16,310 bases of DNA from an uncultured Coriobacteriales bacterium (GCA_903789505.1 CAIFEU010000053.1:1-16310), one strand, 5' to 3'. Shown: positions 1 to 6,974, numbered from the stretch's first letter. The notes: generated by a model from the sequence alone, not told the origin. Numbers and translations: made by a program.

Positions 1-1
1 G

Positions 2-709
2 CAGGCGCCCGCGCGCGCGGACGGGGACACGAGGCCCGCGCGCCGCAAGGGGATGCGCCCGCGCCGCCAGCAGCCCGGAAAGGGGGCGGCCGCCCAGGAC
101 GAGTCGCAGCAGGCAGCCTCGGGTCAGCGGCGCCAGGCCCAGGCCGGCGAGGTGCGCGGGCGCTCGCAGCGCGGCGAGGCGGCGGGAGCGGCGGCACCGC
201 AGGCGCACGACGCCGAGCAGGGGCAGCATCGGGCGCGCAGACACCACAGCTCCCAGGACTCCCCCGTCGCCCAGGCCGGGACGGCGCGGACGCGCCCCGC
301 GACGAACCCCGCGGAGGGAGGCGAGGCGGCGCCCGCGCGGACCAGGCGCCACCGCAGCGCGGGGCAGACCGGGCAGGGGGAGGCGCGCCAGCGCGCTGCC
401 CGGCCCGGGCAGGCGGGCGCCGAGTCCCGCGACGGCGAGACGGCACGGCAGGGTGCGGGCCAGCCCGCCCAGAGGCGCCGCCCCGACCAGGAGGGGCAGC
501 AGCGTCGCCGCCCGGCGCAGCAGCGACAGGCAACCCCGCAGGCGGGCGACGGGAGAGACGCGACGACGCCACCAGCCAGGACCCCGGGGACGCAGGGGGC
601 GTCCGGGGCGACGCGCCGGCACCATCGCCGTCCCGGCGACCACGGGGGCCAGCCCGGCGGCCAGGCGGGCCGCAATGGGGCAGACTCGGGCGGAGAGCCG
701 CGCTCATGA
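2..709 (+). CDS. Possible 3' end of a gene encoding a low-complexity, disordered tail (partial, uncertain)
   Basis: This frame is open from the left edge to a TGA at 707-709, so a real gene would start outside the window. The predicted peptide is almost entirely R, A, G, Q, P, D, E, S, T and H. It has no Leu, Ile, Phe, Trp, Tyr or Cys and only two Val, as expected of an intrinsically disordered tail. I sampled codons from about 240 to 709: GC is highest at position 3 (about 89%), then position 1 (about 83%), then position 2 (about 73%), which mildly favours this strand. Against it, the antisense frame exactly in register is also open to the left edge and reads as a Leu/Ala/Arg/Gly-rich peptide that could be a membrane protein. 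That frame lacks a good start: an in-frame TGA lies at its 5' end and there is no ATG near a ribosome site. No function can be assigned. Confidence 0.3.
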   Translation, partial: QAPARADGDTRPARRKGMRPRRQQPGKGAAAQDESQQAASGQRRQAQAGEVRGRSQRGEAAGAAAPQAHDAEQGQHRARRHHSSQDSPVAQAGTARTRPATNPAEGGEAAPARTRRHRSAGQTGQGEARQRAARPGQAGAESRDGETARQGAGQPAQRRRPDQEGQQRRRPAQQRQATPQAGDGRDATTPPARTPGTQGASGATRRHHRRPGDHGGQPGGQAGRNGADSGGEPRS

Positions 710-767
710 CGGAGACGGCCCGCCGGGGCGCGGGAGCATTCACGACAGTTCGGCGAAAGGGAGCGCG

Positions 768-1757
768 ATGAGCTACAGGGTTGCCGTCATCTGGGCGGGC
801 GGGGACGAGGGAGACGAAGGCGCCGAGCGCCAGGCGCGGCGCGTCCGTGAGGCGCTCGCGCAGGGGCAGTTCGACGCATACTGCCTGCGCGCAGACGAGG
901 GGCTCGCCCCCAGCCTGCTCTCCGACAGGCCCGACGTCGCGTTCCCGGTCGTCAGCGGCTCGCTCGCCCTGCGCGCCGACGTCCAGTCGCTGCTCGAGCT
1001 CGCGCAGGTGCCCTACGTGGGGACCTCCTCGCGTATGAGCGCACTGGCGACGGACAAGTCGAACCTCCCCGCGGCGCTCGCGATCGCGGCCCAGCAGGAC
1101 CCCGTCCAGGCGATGGCCCCCTTCACGCTGTGCCTGGGCGCGCGGGCCATCGACGACTTGGGAGTCTGCGAACGACTGGACGCAATCGAGGCGCGCGTCC
1201 CGGGCGGGTACCCCATGTGCGTGAAGCCCGCACGCACCGTCCAGGGCATGGGCGTGCGGCGCGTCGACGACGCCGCCTCCCTGCGCGACGCGCTGCGCGC
1301 TGCGGCGCGGACGGACGGCAGGGTCCTCGTCCAGGAATGGGTCACAGGGATGCTGGTGAGCGTCATCGTCGCCGGCGACGGGGAGGACCTCGGCGTCCTG
1401 CCCCCCGTCCGCATCGGGGATGGCGACGGCAGCGAGCCGGCCACACCCGACCGCGCGGGGCACCCCCGTCAGGTCCCCCTCTCCGCCTCGATGCTCGACC
1501 CCGACGCCGAGCTCGGCGAGGCGGCACTGAGCCAGATCGAGCGCGACGCCCTGGACTCCTTCTACGCGTGCGGCGCGCGCGACCTGGCGCGCGTCGACCT
1601 CGTCTGGGCCGGCGGGGAAGGCTCCTACGTGCTGGGCGTCGACCCCTGTCCCTCGTTCGCGCCGGGCTCGGTGCTCGACGTAAGCACCTCAGCCGCGGGA
1701 ATCACCTTGGCGGAGCTCGCCTCCGAGCTCGTCAGCGGCGCCGCGGAGAGGGGCTGA
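768..1757 (+). CDS. D-Ala-D-Ala ligase-like ATP-grasp protein with degenerate active site
   Basis: The 329-residue product aligns along its whole length with D-alanine-D-alanine ligase (Ddl). Shared blocks are the N-terminal strand (VAVIWAGG), the central lid (GTSSRMSALATDKSN), the ATP-grasp Lys in VKPAR (K153), VLVQEWVTG (186-194) and the Arg/Asp pair in LARVDLVW. Several Ddl catalytic positions differ. The HGxxGEDG loop has become a SGSLALRAD stretch. The Ser of the SSVG loop is Gln159. The Glu after GP is Leu196. The metal-binding ExN is G290-V-D292. The lid Tyr-Lys region is not recognisable. Known Ddl makes the D-Ala-D-Ala dipeptide of peptidoglycan in the cytoplasm. This copy probably does not, and may have another substrate or be non-catalytic. 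The start at 768 follows AAAGGGAG; the longer upstream frame is low complexity. The HAD gene begins one base after the stop. Confidence 0.88.
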   Translation: MSYRVAVIWAGGDEGDEGAERQARRVREALAQGQFDAYCLRADEGLAPSLLSDRPDVAFPVVSGSLALRADVQSLLELAQVPYVGTSSRMSALATDKSNLPAALAIAAQQDPVQAMAPFTLCLGARAIDDLGVCERLDAIEARVPGGYPMCVKPARTVQGMGVRRVDDAASLRDALRAAARTDGRVLVQEWVTGMLVSVIVAGDGEDLGVLPPVRIGDGDGSEPATPDRAGHPRQVPLSASMLDPDAELGEAALSQIERDALDSFYACGARDLARVDLVWAGGEGSYVLGVDPCPSFAPGSVLDVSTSAAGITLAELASELVSGAAERG

Positions 1758-1758
1758 C

Positions 1759-2646
1759 ATGGAGGCGTCCCGGCCCCTGCGCCCCGTGGCGGGTCGCGGC
1801 GACCTCGACCGGCTCGTCGCGGAACGCGCCTCAAGCCTCGCCTGCGTGTTCTGCGACATGGATGGCACCCTGCTCACGCCCCTGTCGCGGCTGCCAGACG
1901 GTCTCGCGGAAGCCGTCCGCCGACTCCAGTCGACCGGCGTCAGGTTCGTGCCGGCCACCGGTCGGACGCTCTGGTCGATTCGCGACATCCTCTCCCCCCT
2001 GGGCGACCTGGGCTCCGAGCTCGACCTCGTCGCGGGCAACGGGATGGACGTCATCATGGGTGGCCGCTCGCTCGTGCACCTCGAGTACGACCGCACCCTG
2101 CTGCGCGAGCTGCTCGACGCCGTGCGCTCCGACCCCGCCCGCCCCGGCATGGTCGTCTACGACCAGGCACAGCCCTACCTGCTCAACATGAGCGCCGAGA
2201 CCTTCTTCTCGGGTCGCCAGCCCACCAACGAGGCGTCGCTGTTCGCCGAGGCGGACGGCCTGCCCAGAGGGACGGTCGTCAAGGCAGCGCTCATCGCCCG
2301 CGAGGACCCGGAGCGGGTGGCCGCGCGCTACGCCGACAGGTTCGCCAGCAGGCTCGAGTTCGCCGTCTGCGGCAGGCACTGGATCGACATCCCGCTGCCC
2401 GGCGCTGGCAAGGACGCCGGGGCTCTCGCCCTGCTGCGCGGGCTCGGCGTGGGGCCGGAGCGGGCAATCGCCTTCGGCGACTCGATGAACGACGCCGCCC
2501 TGATGGGGATCGTGGGCGGCAGCGTCGCCGTGTCCAACGCCCTGCCCCAGCTCAAGGGTATGTGCTCCTACGAGATCGGCTCGAACGCGGAAGGCGCAGT
2601 GGTGCAGGCGCTCGAGGCTCTCGCCGACGCCCGCCTGCGCGGGTAG
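1759..2646 (+). CDS. Cof-type HAD-superfamily phosphatase (subfamily IIB)
   Basis: This 295-residue protein has all four HAD motifs. Motif I is DMDGTLL (nucleophile D33, acid/base D35). Motif II is the ATGR segment (T67). Motif III is Lys218 in GAGKDAG. Motif IV is GDSMND (D241, D245). The large cap between about residues 90 and 200 is typical of subfamily IIB (Cof/YidA), whose members dephosphorylate sugar phosphates, flavin precursors or pyridoxal phosphate in the cytoplasm. The substrate cannot be read from sequence. About 25 residues precede motif I, slightly more than usual. The ATG at 1759 lies one base after the stop of the Ddl-like gene, so the two are almost certainly co-translated. 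A GC-rich hairpin follows the stop. Confidence 0.92.
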   Translation: MEASRPLRPVAGRGDLDRLVAERASSLACVFCDMDGTLLTPLSRLPDGLAEAVRRLQSTGVRFVPATGRTLWSIRDILSPLGDLGSELDLVAGNGMDVIMGGRSLVHLEYDRTLLRELLDAVRSDPARPGMVVYDQAQPYLLNMSAETFFSGRQPTNEASLFAEADGLPRGTVVKAALIAREDPERVAARYADRFASRLEFAVCGRHWIDIPLPGAGKDAGALALLRGLGVGPERAIAFGDSMNDAALMGIVGGSVAVSNALPQLKGMCSYEIGSNAEGAVVQALEALADARLRG

Positions 2647-2662
2647 GGCGCCCCGCGCGGCT

Positions 2663-2693
2663 CGACGGAGACGGGCTCCTTCCCGCTCCGTCG
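2663..2693 (+). terminator. GC-rich hairpin after the HAD gene, possible terminator
   Basis: The arms 2663-2675 and 2682-2693 pair over 12 bp with one bulged A and a six-base loop (CTCCTT). It starts 17 bases after the HAD stop. There is no T-run, so termination would be weak or Rho-assisted. Position and stem strength support a transcript end here. Confidence 0.45.
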
Positions 2694-2818
2694 CCCCTTG
2701 CGCCGACAGCAATCCAAAGGCCGTCCGAATGGGGCAGCGCGTGCTCTGGAGCGGGGCTCTACAAACCTGAAGATTGCTTTGGCCATTGTTGCGATTTAAC
2801 GTAATCAGGCGAGTGTTC

Positions 2819-2847
2819 TTGTGAACCCCCGGGCGGGTTCCTATCCT
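2819..2847 (+). promoter_or_regulatory. Putative sigma-70-type promoter for the glycosyltransferase gene
   Basis: TTGTGA (2819-2824) and TATCCT (2842-2847) are separated by 17 bases, each matching the housekeeping consensus at 4 of 6 positions. It lies in an AT-richer intergenic stretch downstream of a hairpin. The expected transcript start is near 2854. That gives a leader of about 90 bases before the ATG at 2946, or an almost leaderless message if the ATG at 2856 is used. Confidence 0.45.
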
Positions 2848-2945
2848 AAGCGCGTATGCGTTACGATGCATGCGGACATGATTGCGGGGGTTCTTTCGTC
2901 ATCGTATTCGACCCAGACGGGTCTCGGGGAAAGCGAGTCGCTTTG

Positions 2946-4013
2946 ATGAGCAACGGTCAGGAACTGCAGGATGGGGCTCCCCACAGAATCGTTGCGGTCA
3001 TCATTCCCTGTTACAACGAGGCGGTCACGATCTCAAAGGTCGTGAAGGACTTCTATCGCGTCCTCCCCGACTGCACCGTGTATGTCTACGACAACAACTC
3101 GACCGACGACACCGCGCGCATCGCGCGCGAAGCAGGCGCCGTCGTCCGCCGCGAGCCCCGCCAGGGCAAGGGCAACGTCGTGCGGGCCATGCTGCGCGAC
3201 ATCGACGCTGATTGCTACCTGCTCGTCGACGGCGACGACACCTACCCCGCCGAGGCCGCGCCCGAGATGGTCTCCAAGGTGCTCGACGAAGGCTACGACA
3301 TGGTCGACGGCGATCGCCTCTCGACCACCTACTTCACCGAGAACAAGCGCCCCTTCCACAACTTCGGCAACAAGCTTGTCCGCGGCATGATCAACCTGCT
3401 GTTCAACAGCAATGTGCGCGACATCATGACCGGCTACCGCGCGATGAGCTTCGGCTTCGCGAAGACGCTGCCCGTCCTCTCGCGTGGCTTCGAGCTCGAG
3501 ACCGAGATGACCATCTTCGCCCTGGACAAGAACGTCCGCGTGCTCGAGGTGCCGATTCAGTACCGCGACCGGCCCGAGGGCAGCCACTCCAAGCTCAACA
3601 CGGTCTCCGATGGCATCAAGGTCATCTTCAGCATCTTCAACCTGCTGCGCAACTACCGCCCGATGCTCTTCTACTCCATCCTGGGCGTCATCACGCTGAT
3701 CATCTCCCTGGTGCTGTGCACCAGCACGCTGCACGAGTTCATGATGACCCGCGCGATCACGCATACGGGACGCTTCGGGTGGATGTTCGTGTTCGCGCTG
3801 CTCACGGTCACGCTGTTCGCCGCAGGGTTCCTGCTCTCGGGCGCCGCCAAGCGCGACCGCCAGAACCACGAGGTGACGCTCAACACGGTCGTCATGCAGT
3901 GGCGTCAGCTCGGGGGAGCCGGCCAGGCGAGCAAGCCCGTCTCCTCCCCCGCCCATGCCTCCGAAGATGACGGCGGCGACGACGCTGTCGCAAAGATCTC
4001 GGTCGCACAGTAG
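2946..4013 (+). CDS. GT2-family glycosyltransferase with two C-terminal membrane helices (DPM1/GtrB-like)
   Basis: This 355-residue protein has a GT-A fold domain at its N-terminus. Visible are the nucleotide-sugar strand IIPCYNEA (19-26), YDNNSTDDT, GKGNVVRAM, the metal-binding DGDDTYP (D95-D98), the GYRAMS block and FELETEM. Two hydrophobic segments follow, at roughly 240-263 and 277-299, then an acidic, probably cytoplasmic tail. This layout matches polyprenyl-phosphate glycosyltransferases such as GtrB and dolichol-phosphate mannose synthases, which load a sugar onto a lipid carrier at the inner membrane face. The donor sugar is unknown. The start at 2946 places the fold about 14 residues in, as is usual. 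An in-frame ATG at 2856 would add 30 residues encoded by lower-GC sequence. A strong terminator follows, and a large membrane protein lies downstream as a plausible partner. Confidence 0.9.
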   Translation: MSNGQELQDGAPHRIVAVIIPCYNEAVTISKVVKDFYRVLPDCTVYVYDNNSTDDTARIAREAGAVVRREPRQGKGNVVRAMLRDIDADCYLLVDGDDTYPAEAAPEMVSKVLDEGYDMVDGDRLSTTYFTENKRPFHNFGNKLVRGMINLLFNSNVRDIMTGYRAMSFGFAKTLPVLSRGFELETEMTIFALDKNVRVLEVPIQYRDRPEGSHSKLNTVSDGIKVIFSIFNLLRNYRPMLFYSILGVITLIISLVLCTSTLHEFMMTRAITHTGRFGWMFVFALLTVTLFAAGFLLSGAAKRDRQNHEVTLNTVVMQWRQLGGAGQASKPVSSPAHASEDDGGDDAVAKISVAQ

Positions 4014-4074
4014 CCGGCATGAGATGCCGTCCCGATGGCGGGCGGCGTCCCGAGCCATTTCCGTTCGACTCCAA

Positions 4075-4106
4075 GGCGCACCCACCTCAAGGTTGGTGCG
4101 CCTTTT
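4075..4106 (+). terminator. Rho-independent terminator after the glycosyltransferase gene
   Basis: GGCGCACC (4075-4082) pairs perfectly with GGTGCGCC (4095-4102), extended by ACC/GGT across one mismatch, around a TCAA loop (4087-4090). TTTT (4103-4106) follows immediately. This is the clearest intrinsic terminator in the window and separates the glycosyltransferase from the next gene. Confidence 0.85.
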
Positions 4107-4132
4107 CATATATGATGGCGCGCATCCTAGCG

Positions 4133-4162
4133 TTGCCCCCGGGACAACGACTACCATATGCT
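4133..4162 (+). promoter_or_regulatory. Putative promoter of the large membrane-protein gene
   Basis: TTGCCC (4133-4138) and TATGCT (4157-4162) are 18 bases apart, just after the terminator at 4075-4106. That position calls for a new promoter. The predicted transcript start near 4169 is next to the perfect palindrome at 4172-4187. The hexamers are only partial matches. Confidence 0.35.
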
Positions 4163-4171
4163 CGAGTGACT

Positions 4172-4187
4172 CCGGCACGCGTGCCGG
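4172..4187. promoter_or_regulatory. Perfect 16-bp palindrome in the promoter/leader, candidate operator
   Basis: CCGGCACGCGTGCCGG is a perfect, loopless palindrome. It lies just after the predicted -10 and about 66 bases before the ATG at 4254. A contiguous palindrome fits a dimeric repressor site better than an RNA hairpin. No regulator is identifiable in the window. Confidence 0.35.
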
Positions 4188-4253
4188 CAATCGGGCGTAA
4201 GGTTCCGGCCCGCGACGGACGAACGGCGACCCATAGGGCAAAGGAAGTGGCAC

Positions 4254-6437
4254 ATGACATTCTCGATGCAACGGTACGTCCCAGAGGCCAAACAGCGCCT
4301 CGGAACAGCCCGACGCTGGCTCGGCTGGCAGGCGGTCTTCCCCGTCCTGCTCGGCGTGCTGTTCACGCTCGGAACCCGCGCCACCGCGGGTAGCGGGACG
4401 ATCGACTGGACGAGCTACGAGTTCTACCAGTGCCTCGTCATCAGCGTCGCGCTGTTCTGCATCCTGTACGCGGTCGGCTACCGGCTGATCGTCATCCAGC
4501 CGGCACTGGGCGCGGCCGCCCGTATGCGCGCGTCCAAGGTCAACCCCGGCGGCGCCGAGGCGCTGACCGTGTCCGAGGCGCTCTCACGCCAGCGCGACAG
4601 CGTCCTGTTCCGCTGGACCCCCAAGGCGGTCCTGCTCGGCGCACTGGTCATCCTCGCATGCTGGGCGCTCTACATATACTGTCTGTTCCCCGGCACAATG
4701 TGGTACGACACCTCGTGGCAGGTCTATGAGCACCTGTCGAGCACCTACAGCAACGGGACGCTGTCCGACCATCACCCGTTCATGCTCGTGTACCTGTACG
4801 GCTTCTTCATCGAGCTCGGACGCAGCTTGTTCAACGACGGCGCCAAGGGCATGTTCGTCCTGGTGTGCATACAGATCGTCGCCTGCGTCATCGCGATGTC
4901 GATGATCTGCTGCTATATCCACGCAAAGCTCGGCGCCCACTGGGGCTTCAGCCTGGCGGCGCTGCTGTTCTTCGCGCTGTTCCCCTACCTGCCGATGACC
5001 TACTGCTCCATCGTCAAGGACACGCTCCAGACCGTCCTGCTCATGTACTTCGCGATGATGTTTGCGGAGGTCGTGCGTACCAGGGGCGACGTGCTCAAGC
5101 ACGCATGGTTCCCGGTTGTGCTGATCCTGCTGAGCCTGGGCATCTGCGTGAGCAAGAAGCTCGGCGTGTACATGATCGGCCCTGCGCTGATCGCCCTCGC
5201 ATTCATGAGGCTCAAGAACGGCGGACGGCTGCTGATGCCGATCATCGGCGCGTTCCTGTTCGCGTTCATGCTGGTCATCCTTCCCCGCGTCGTCATGCCC
5301 GCTCTCAACGTCGAGCCGGGCGGCAAGCAGGAGATGCTCGCGGTGCCAATTCAGCAGGTCGCCCACGAGTACGTGCAGTACACCAAGGGGGAGGACGGCT
5401 ACGAGGACGCCTTCTCGTCTGACGACGAGGACATGCTCAACCACTTCCTGACCATCTCCACTGACAAGATTCCCTCGGAGTTCGACTACACGATCGTCGA
5501 CCCCATCAAGGACGGCGCGCTGGGCGACGAGAGCCTGATTCCGGACTTCCTGCAGCTGTGGTGGCGCCTGGGCACCGAGCACCCGCTCGGCCACATCGAG
5601 GCGTGGGCGGGTATGGAGGCCGGCTGGATCTCCTATGAGCCCCAAATCACGGTCAAGGTCGCCAGCGGCACCATCGCCAATAACGACTTCGTGTCGAAGT
5701 ACGTGACCTGGCCCGCCTCAAGCGTGAAGAACGACTTCGTCACCGACATCTTCAACTTCGTCGGCTCGATTCCGGGACTCAACGTGCTGTACGCACAGTC
5801 CCTGTGGGCGTCAGTCCTGCCGCTGTTCTGCGTCTTCATCGTCCTGCGGTCCAAGGGCACGCAGCGCTGGGGCCGCTGGGACTGCCTGCTCGCAATCATG
5901 CCGTACCTGCTGTCCAGCGCGACGCTGTTCCTCTGCCCCGTCTCGACCGGGGTTGAGGTGGCGCGCTACATCCTGCCGCTCGTGTGCCTGGCGCCCCTGT
6001 GCGTGCCCTATGCGGTGATGTCGTCGCGCTCGCGCCTCGTGGAGACGCTAGAGCCCACCCCGGAAGGCTCCTCCGATGGCGACGTCTCCTCGCCGGCAGT
6101 CTCGGAGGGCGCGAAGGGCCTCGCCGAGCCCGAGGCGGCTCGAACCGCCAAATCCGACGAGAGCCAGGCGAAGGTCGACGGGAGCTCCGTTCGGGACGAC
6201 GCAGACAAGCCCGCCACCGACCCCAGCCATGCCGAGGCAGGGACTGGTGATGCCAATCGTGCCGTGAACCTCGACTACGCGCCGGTTCAGGTCAAGATTG
6301 CGCCCAAGCCATCGACAGCCTCCCCCACCGACGGCGCCCCCGACCCGCGCCCCGACGCACCCGAGCCCTCGGACGCCGGAAGCGACCGTGCCGTTGGCAA
6401 GGCCGACCGGGACTCGAACGCGAACGGGAGGGCATAG
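4254..6437 (+). CDS. Large polytopic membrane protein, probable glycosyltransferase or flippase-like (DUF6020-like)
   Basis: The 727-residue product has about ten or more membrane segments, near residues 25-41, 58-82, 124-146, 174-190, 199-222, 230-250, 256-272, 285-300, 303-318, 327-347, 517-532, 544-562 and 570-590. A hydrophilic, presumably extracytoplasmic region spans about 350-515. Conserved-looking motifs are GTMWYDTSWQ (147-156), DHHP (172-175) and a Lys-Asp pair (255-256). The acidic residues in the first outer loop and the architecture resemble GT-C-type lipid-linked glycosyltransferases. From memory it resembles the DUF6020 family, which I could not check. Residues about 600-727 form a Pro/Ala/Asp/Ser-rich disordered tail. 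The start follows AAAGGAAG at good spacing. With the upstream GT2 enzyme it may build or transfer an envelope glycan. Function is inferred only. Confidence 0.88.
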   Translation: MTFSMQRYVPEAKQRLGTARRWLGWQAVFPVLLGVLFTLGTRATAGSGTIDWTSYEFYQCLVISVALFCILYAVGYRLIVIQPALGAAARMRASKVNPGGAEALTVSEALSRQRDSVLFRWTPKAVLLGALVILACWALYIYCLFPGTMWYDTSWQVYEHLSSTYSNGTLSDHHPFMLVYLYGFFIELGRSLFNDGAKGMFVLVCIQIVACVIAMSMICCYIHAKLGAHWGFSLAALLFFALFPYLPMTYCSIVKDTLQTVLLMYFAMMFAEVVRTRGDVLKHAWFPVVLILLSLGICVSKKLGVYMIGPALIALAFMRLKNGGRLLMPIIGAFLFAFMLVILPRVVMPALNVEPGGKQEMLAVPIQQVAHEYVQYTKGEDGYEDAFSSDDEDMLNHFLTISTDKIPSEFDYTIVDPIKDGALGDESLIPDFLQLWWRLGTEHPLGHIEAWAGMEAGWISYEPQITVKVASGTIANNDFVSKYVTWPASSVKNDFVTDIFNFVGSIPGLNVLYAQSLWASVLPLFCVFIVLRSKGTQRWGRWDCLLAIMPYLLSSATLFLCPVSTGVEVARYILPLVCLAPLCVPYAVMSSRSRLVETLEPTPEGSSDGDVSSPAVSEGAKGLAEPEAARTAKSDESQAKVDGSSVRDDADKPATDPSHAEAGTGDANRAVNLDYAPVQVKIAPKPSTASPTDGAPDPRPDAPEPSDAGSDRAVGKADRDSNANGRA

Positions 6438-6515
6438 CCTCCCCGAGACCTGCCAGAGAAGGCAGCATCGCGTTCCCGCGGCCGCCGACGCCAGGCGCAG
6501 AGTCCCGGACGCATC

Positions 6516-6567
6516 GAGGCCCCGCATGCCACGCGCAGATGCGCGGGCACGCGGGGCCTCCCCTTTT
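6516..6567 (+). terminator. Long hairpin terminator of the membrane-protein gene
   Basis: The 15-base arms 6516-6530 and 6546-6560 pair with one mismatch. The interior CGCGC/GCGCG (6532-6536, 6541-6545) adds five pairs around an AGAT loop. CCCTTTT follows at 6561-6567. Stem length and T-run support an intrinsic terminator about 80 bases after the stop. Confidence 0.75.
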
Positions 6568-6572
6568 CCCTA

Positions 6573-6614
6573 CCCCGAGCCTCCCGAAGACGCATGCACT
6601 CGTGAGGCTCGGGG
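6573..6614. repeat. Perfect 11-bp inverted repeat between convergent genes
   Basis: CCCCGAGCCTC (6573-6583) is exactly complementary to GAGGCTCGGGG (6604-6614) with a 20-base spacer. No T-run follows on either strand. It may back up termination or protect RNA 3' ends. Function is unknown. Confidence 0.5.
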
Positions 6615-6684
6615 CAGTGCGAACTTCGCCATTGCCCCCCGGTGGTCCCGACCACGACCCGGGACGAAGTGCAGGACACCCCCT

Positions 6685-6718
6685 AAACGCAAAGGGGACG
6701 ACCTCTCGGCCGTCCCCT
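6685..6718 (-). terminator. Rho-independent terminator of cspA
   Basis: AGGGGACG (6693-6700) pairs with CGTCCCCT (6711-6718), with two further inner pairs across a mismatch and a TCTC loop. Read on the minus strand the stem runs into TTTGCGTTT. It lies about 53 bases beyond the cspA stop. Confidence 0.65.
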
Positions 6719-6770
6719 CCAGCGATGACTCGCTTATGTAATCTGGAAGCTTGTATTACTGGGTTTCGAA

Positions 6771-6974
6771 CTAGATCTTGCGGACGTTGCTGGCCTGCAG
6801 CTTGCCGTTCTGGCCGGTCGTGATGTCGAACTCGACCTTCTGGCCCTCGTCAAGGGTCTTGAAGCCGTCCATCTGAATCTCGGAGAAGTGGACGAACAGG
6901 TCGTCGCCGTCCTCACGGGAGATGAAGCCGTAGCCCTTGTCCGGATTGAACCACTTAACAGTACCCTGAGCCAT
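6771..6974 (-). CDS. cspA: Cold-shock domain protein, CspA family
   Basis: This 67-residue single-domain protein has the usual CspA length and begins MAQGTVKWFNPDKGYGFI. It has both RNA-binding motifs, RNP1 (KGYGFI, residues 13-18) and RNP2 (LFVHF, 26-30), in the five-stranded OB fold. Such proteins bind single-stranded RNA and DNA and melt mRNA structure during cold shock or growth transitions. The ATG at 6974 is preceded by AAAGG at six bases. A 17-residue upstream extension in frame is rejected because it lies in the leader. The gene is monocistronic, with its own promoter and terminator. The exact paralogue name (cspA, cspB and so on) is not resolvable. Confidence 0.96.
   Translation of the reverse strand: MAQGTVKWFNPDKGYGFISREDGDDLFVHFSEIQMDGFKTLDEGQKVEFDITTGQNGKLQASNVRKI

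Larger units (their letters stand above)
2647..2945. other. Intergenic region: hairpin, AT-richer promoter region and leader
   Basis: About 300 bases separate the HAD gene from the chosen start of the glycosyltransferase. They hold a hairpin just after the HAD stop, an AT-richer stretch around 2755-2820 that contrasts with the flanking genes, a promoter-like pair at 2819-2847, and a leader of roughly 90 bases with lower GC (about 54%). I see no convincing small gene. Confidence 0.6.
6438..6770. other. Convergent intergenic region rich in hairpins, no gene seen
   Basis: The 333 bases between the convergent membrane-protein and cspA genes hold three strong inverted repeats (6516-6560, 6573-6614, 6693-6718). 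The outer two are terminators for the plus- and minus-strand genes. The open frames here have no ribosome site or plausible protein composition. Confidence 0.7.

Noticed and set aside
124..675. Minus-strand frame of 183 codons at the left edge
   Set aside because: The translation is Cys/Trp/Arg/Pro-rich with no domain-like pattern. It is an out-of-frame reading of GC-rich DNA.
453..767. In-frame upstream extension of the Ddl-like protein
   Set aside because: The extension is Arg/Ala/Gly-rich low complexity; the Ddl fold begins at the ATG at 768, which has its own ribosome site.
3033..4271. Long minus-strand frame opposite the glycosyltransferase
   Set aside because: It is the His/Val/Asp-rich shadow of the GT2 gene, with no ribosome site or family resemblance.
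4584..5645. Long minus-strand frame opposite the membrane protein
   Set aside because: Its composition (Glu/His/Val/Gln repeats) is the antisense shadow of Leu/Val/Ala membrane helices.
6641..6656. GTGGTC/GACCAC inverted repeat
   Set aside because: The spacer is only two bases, so the usable stem is about four pairs; too weak to call.
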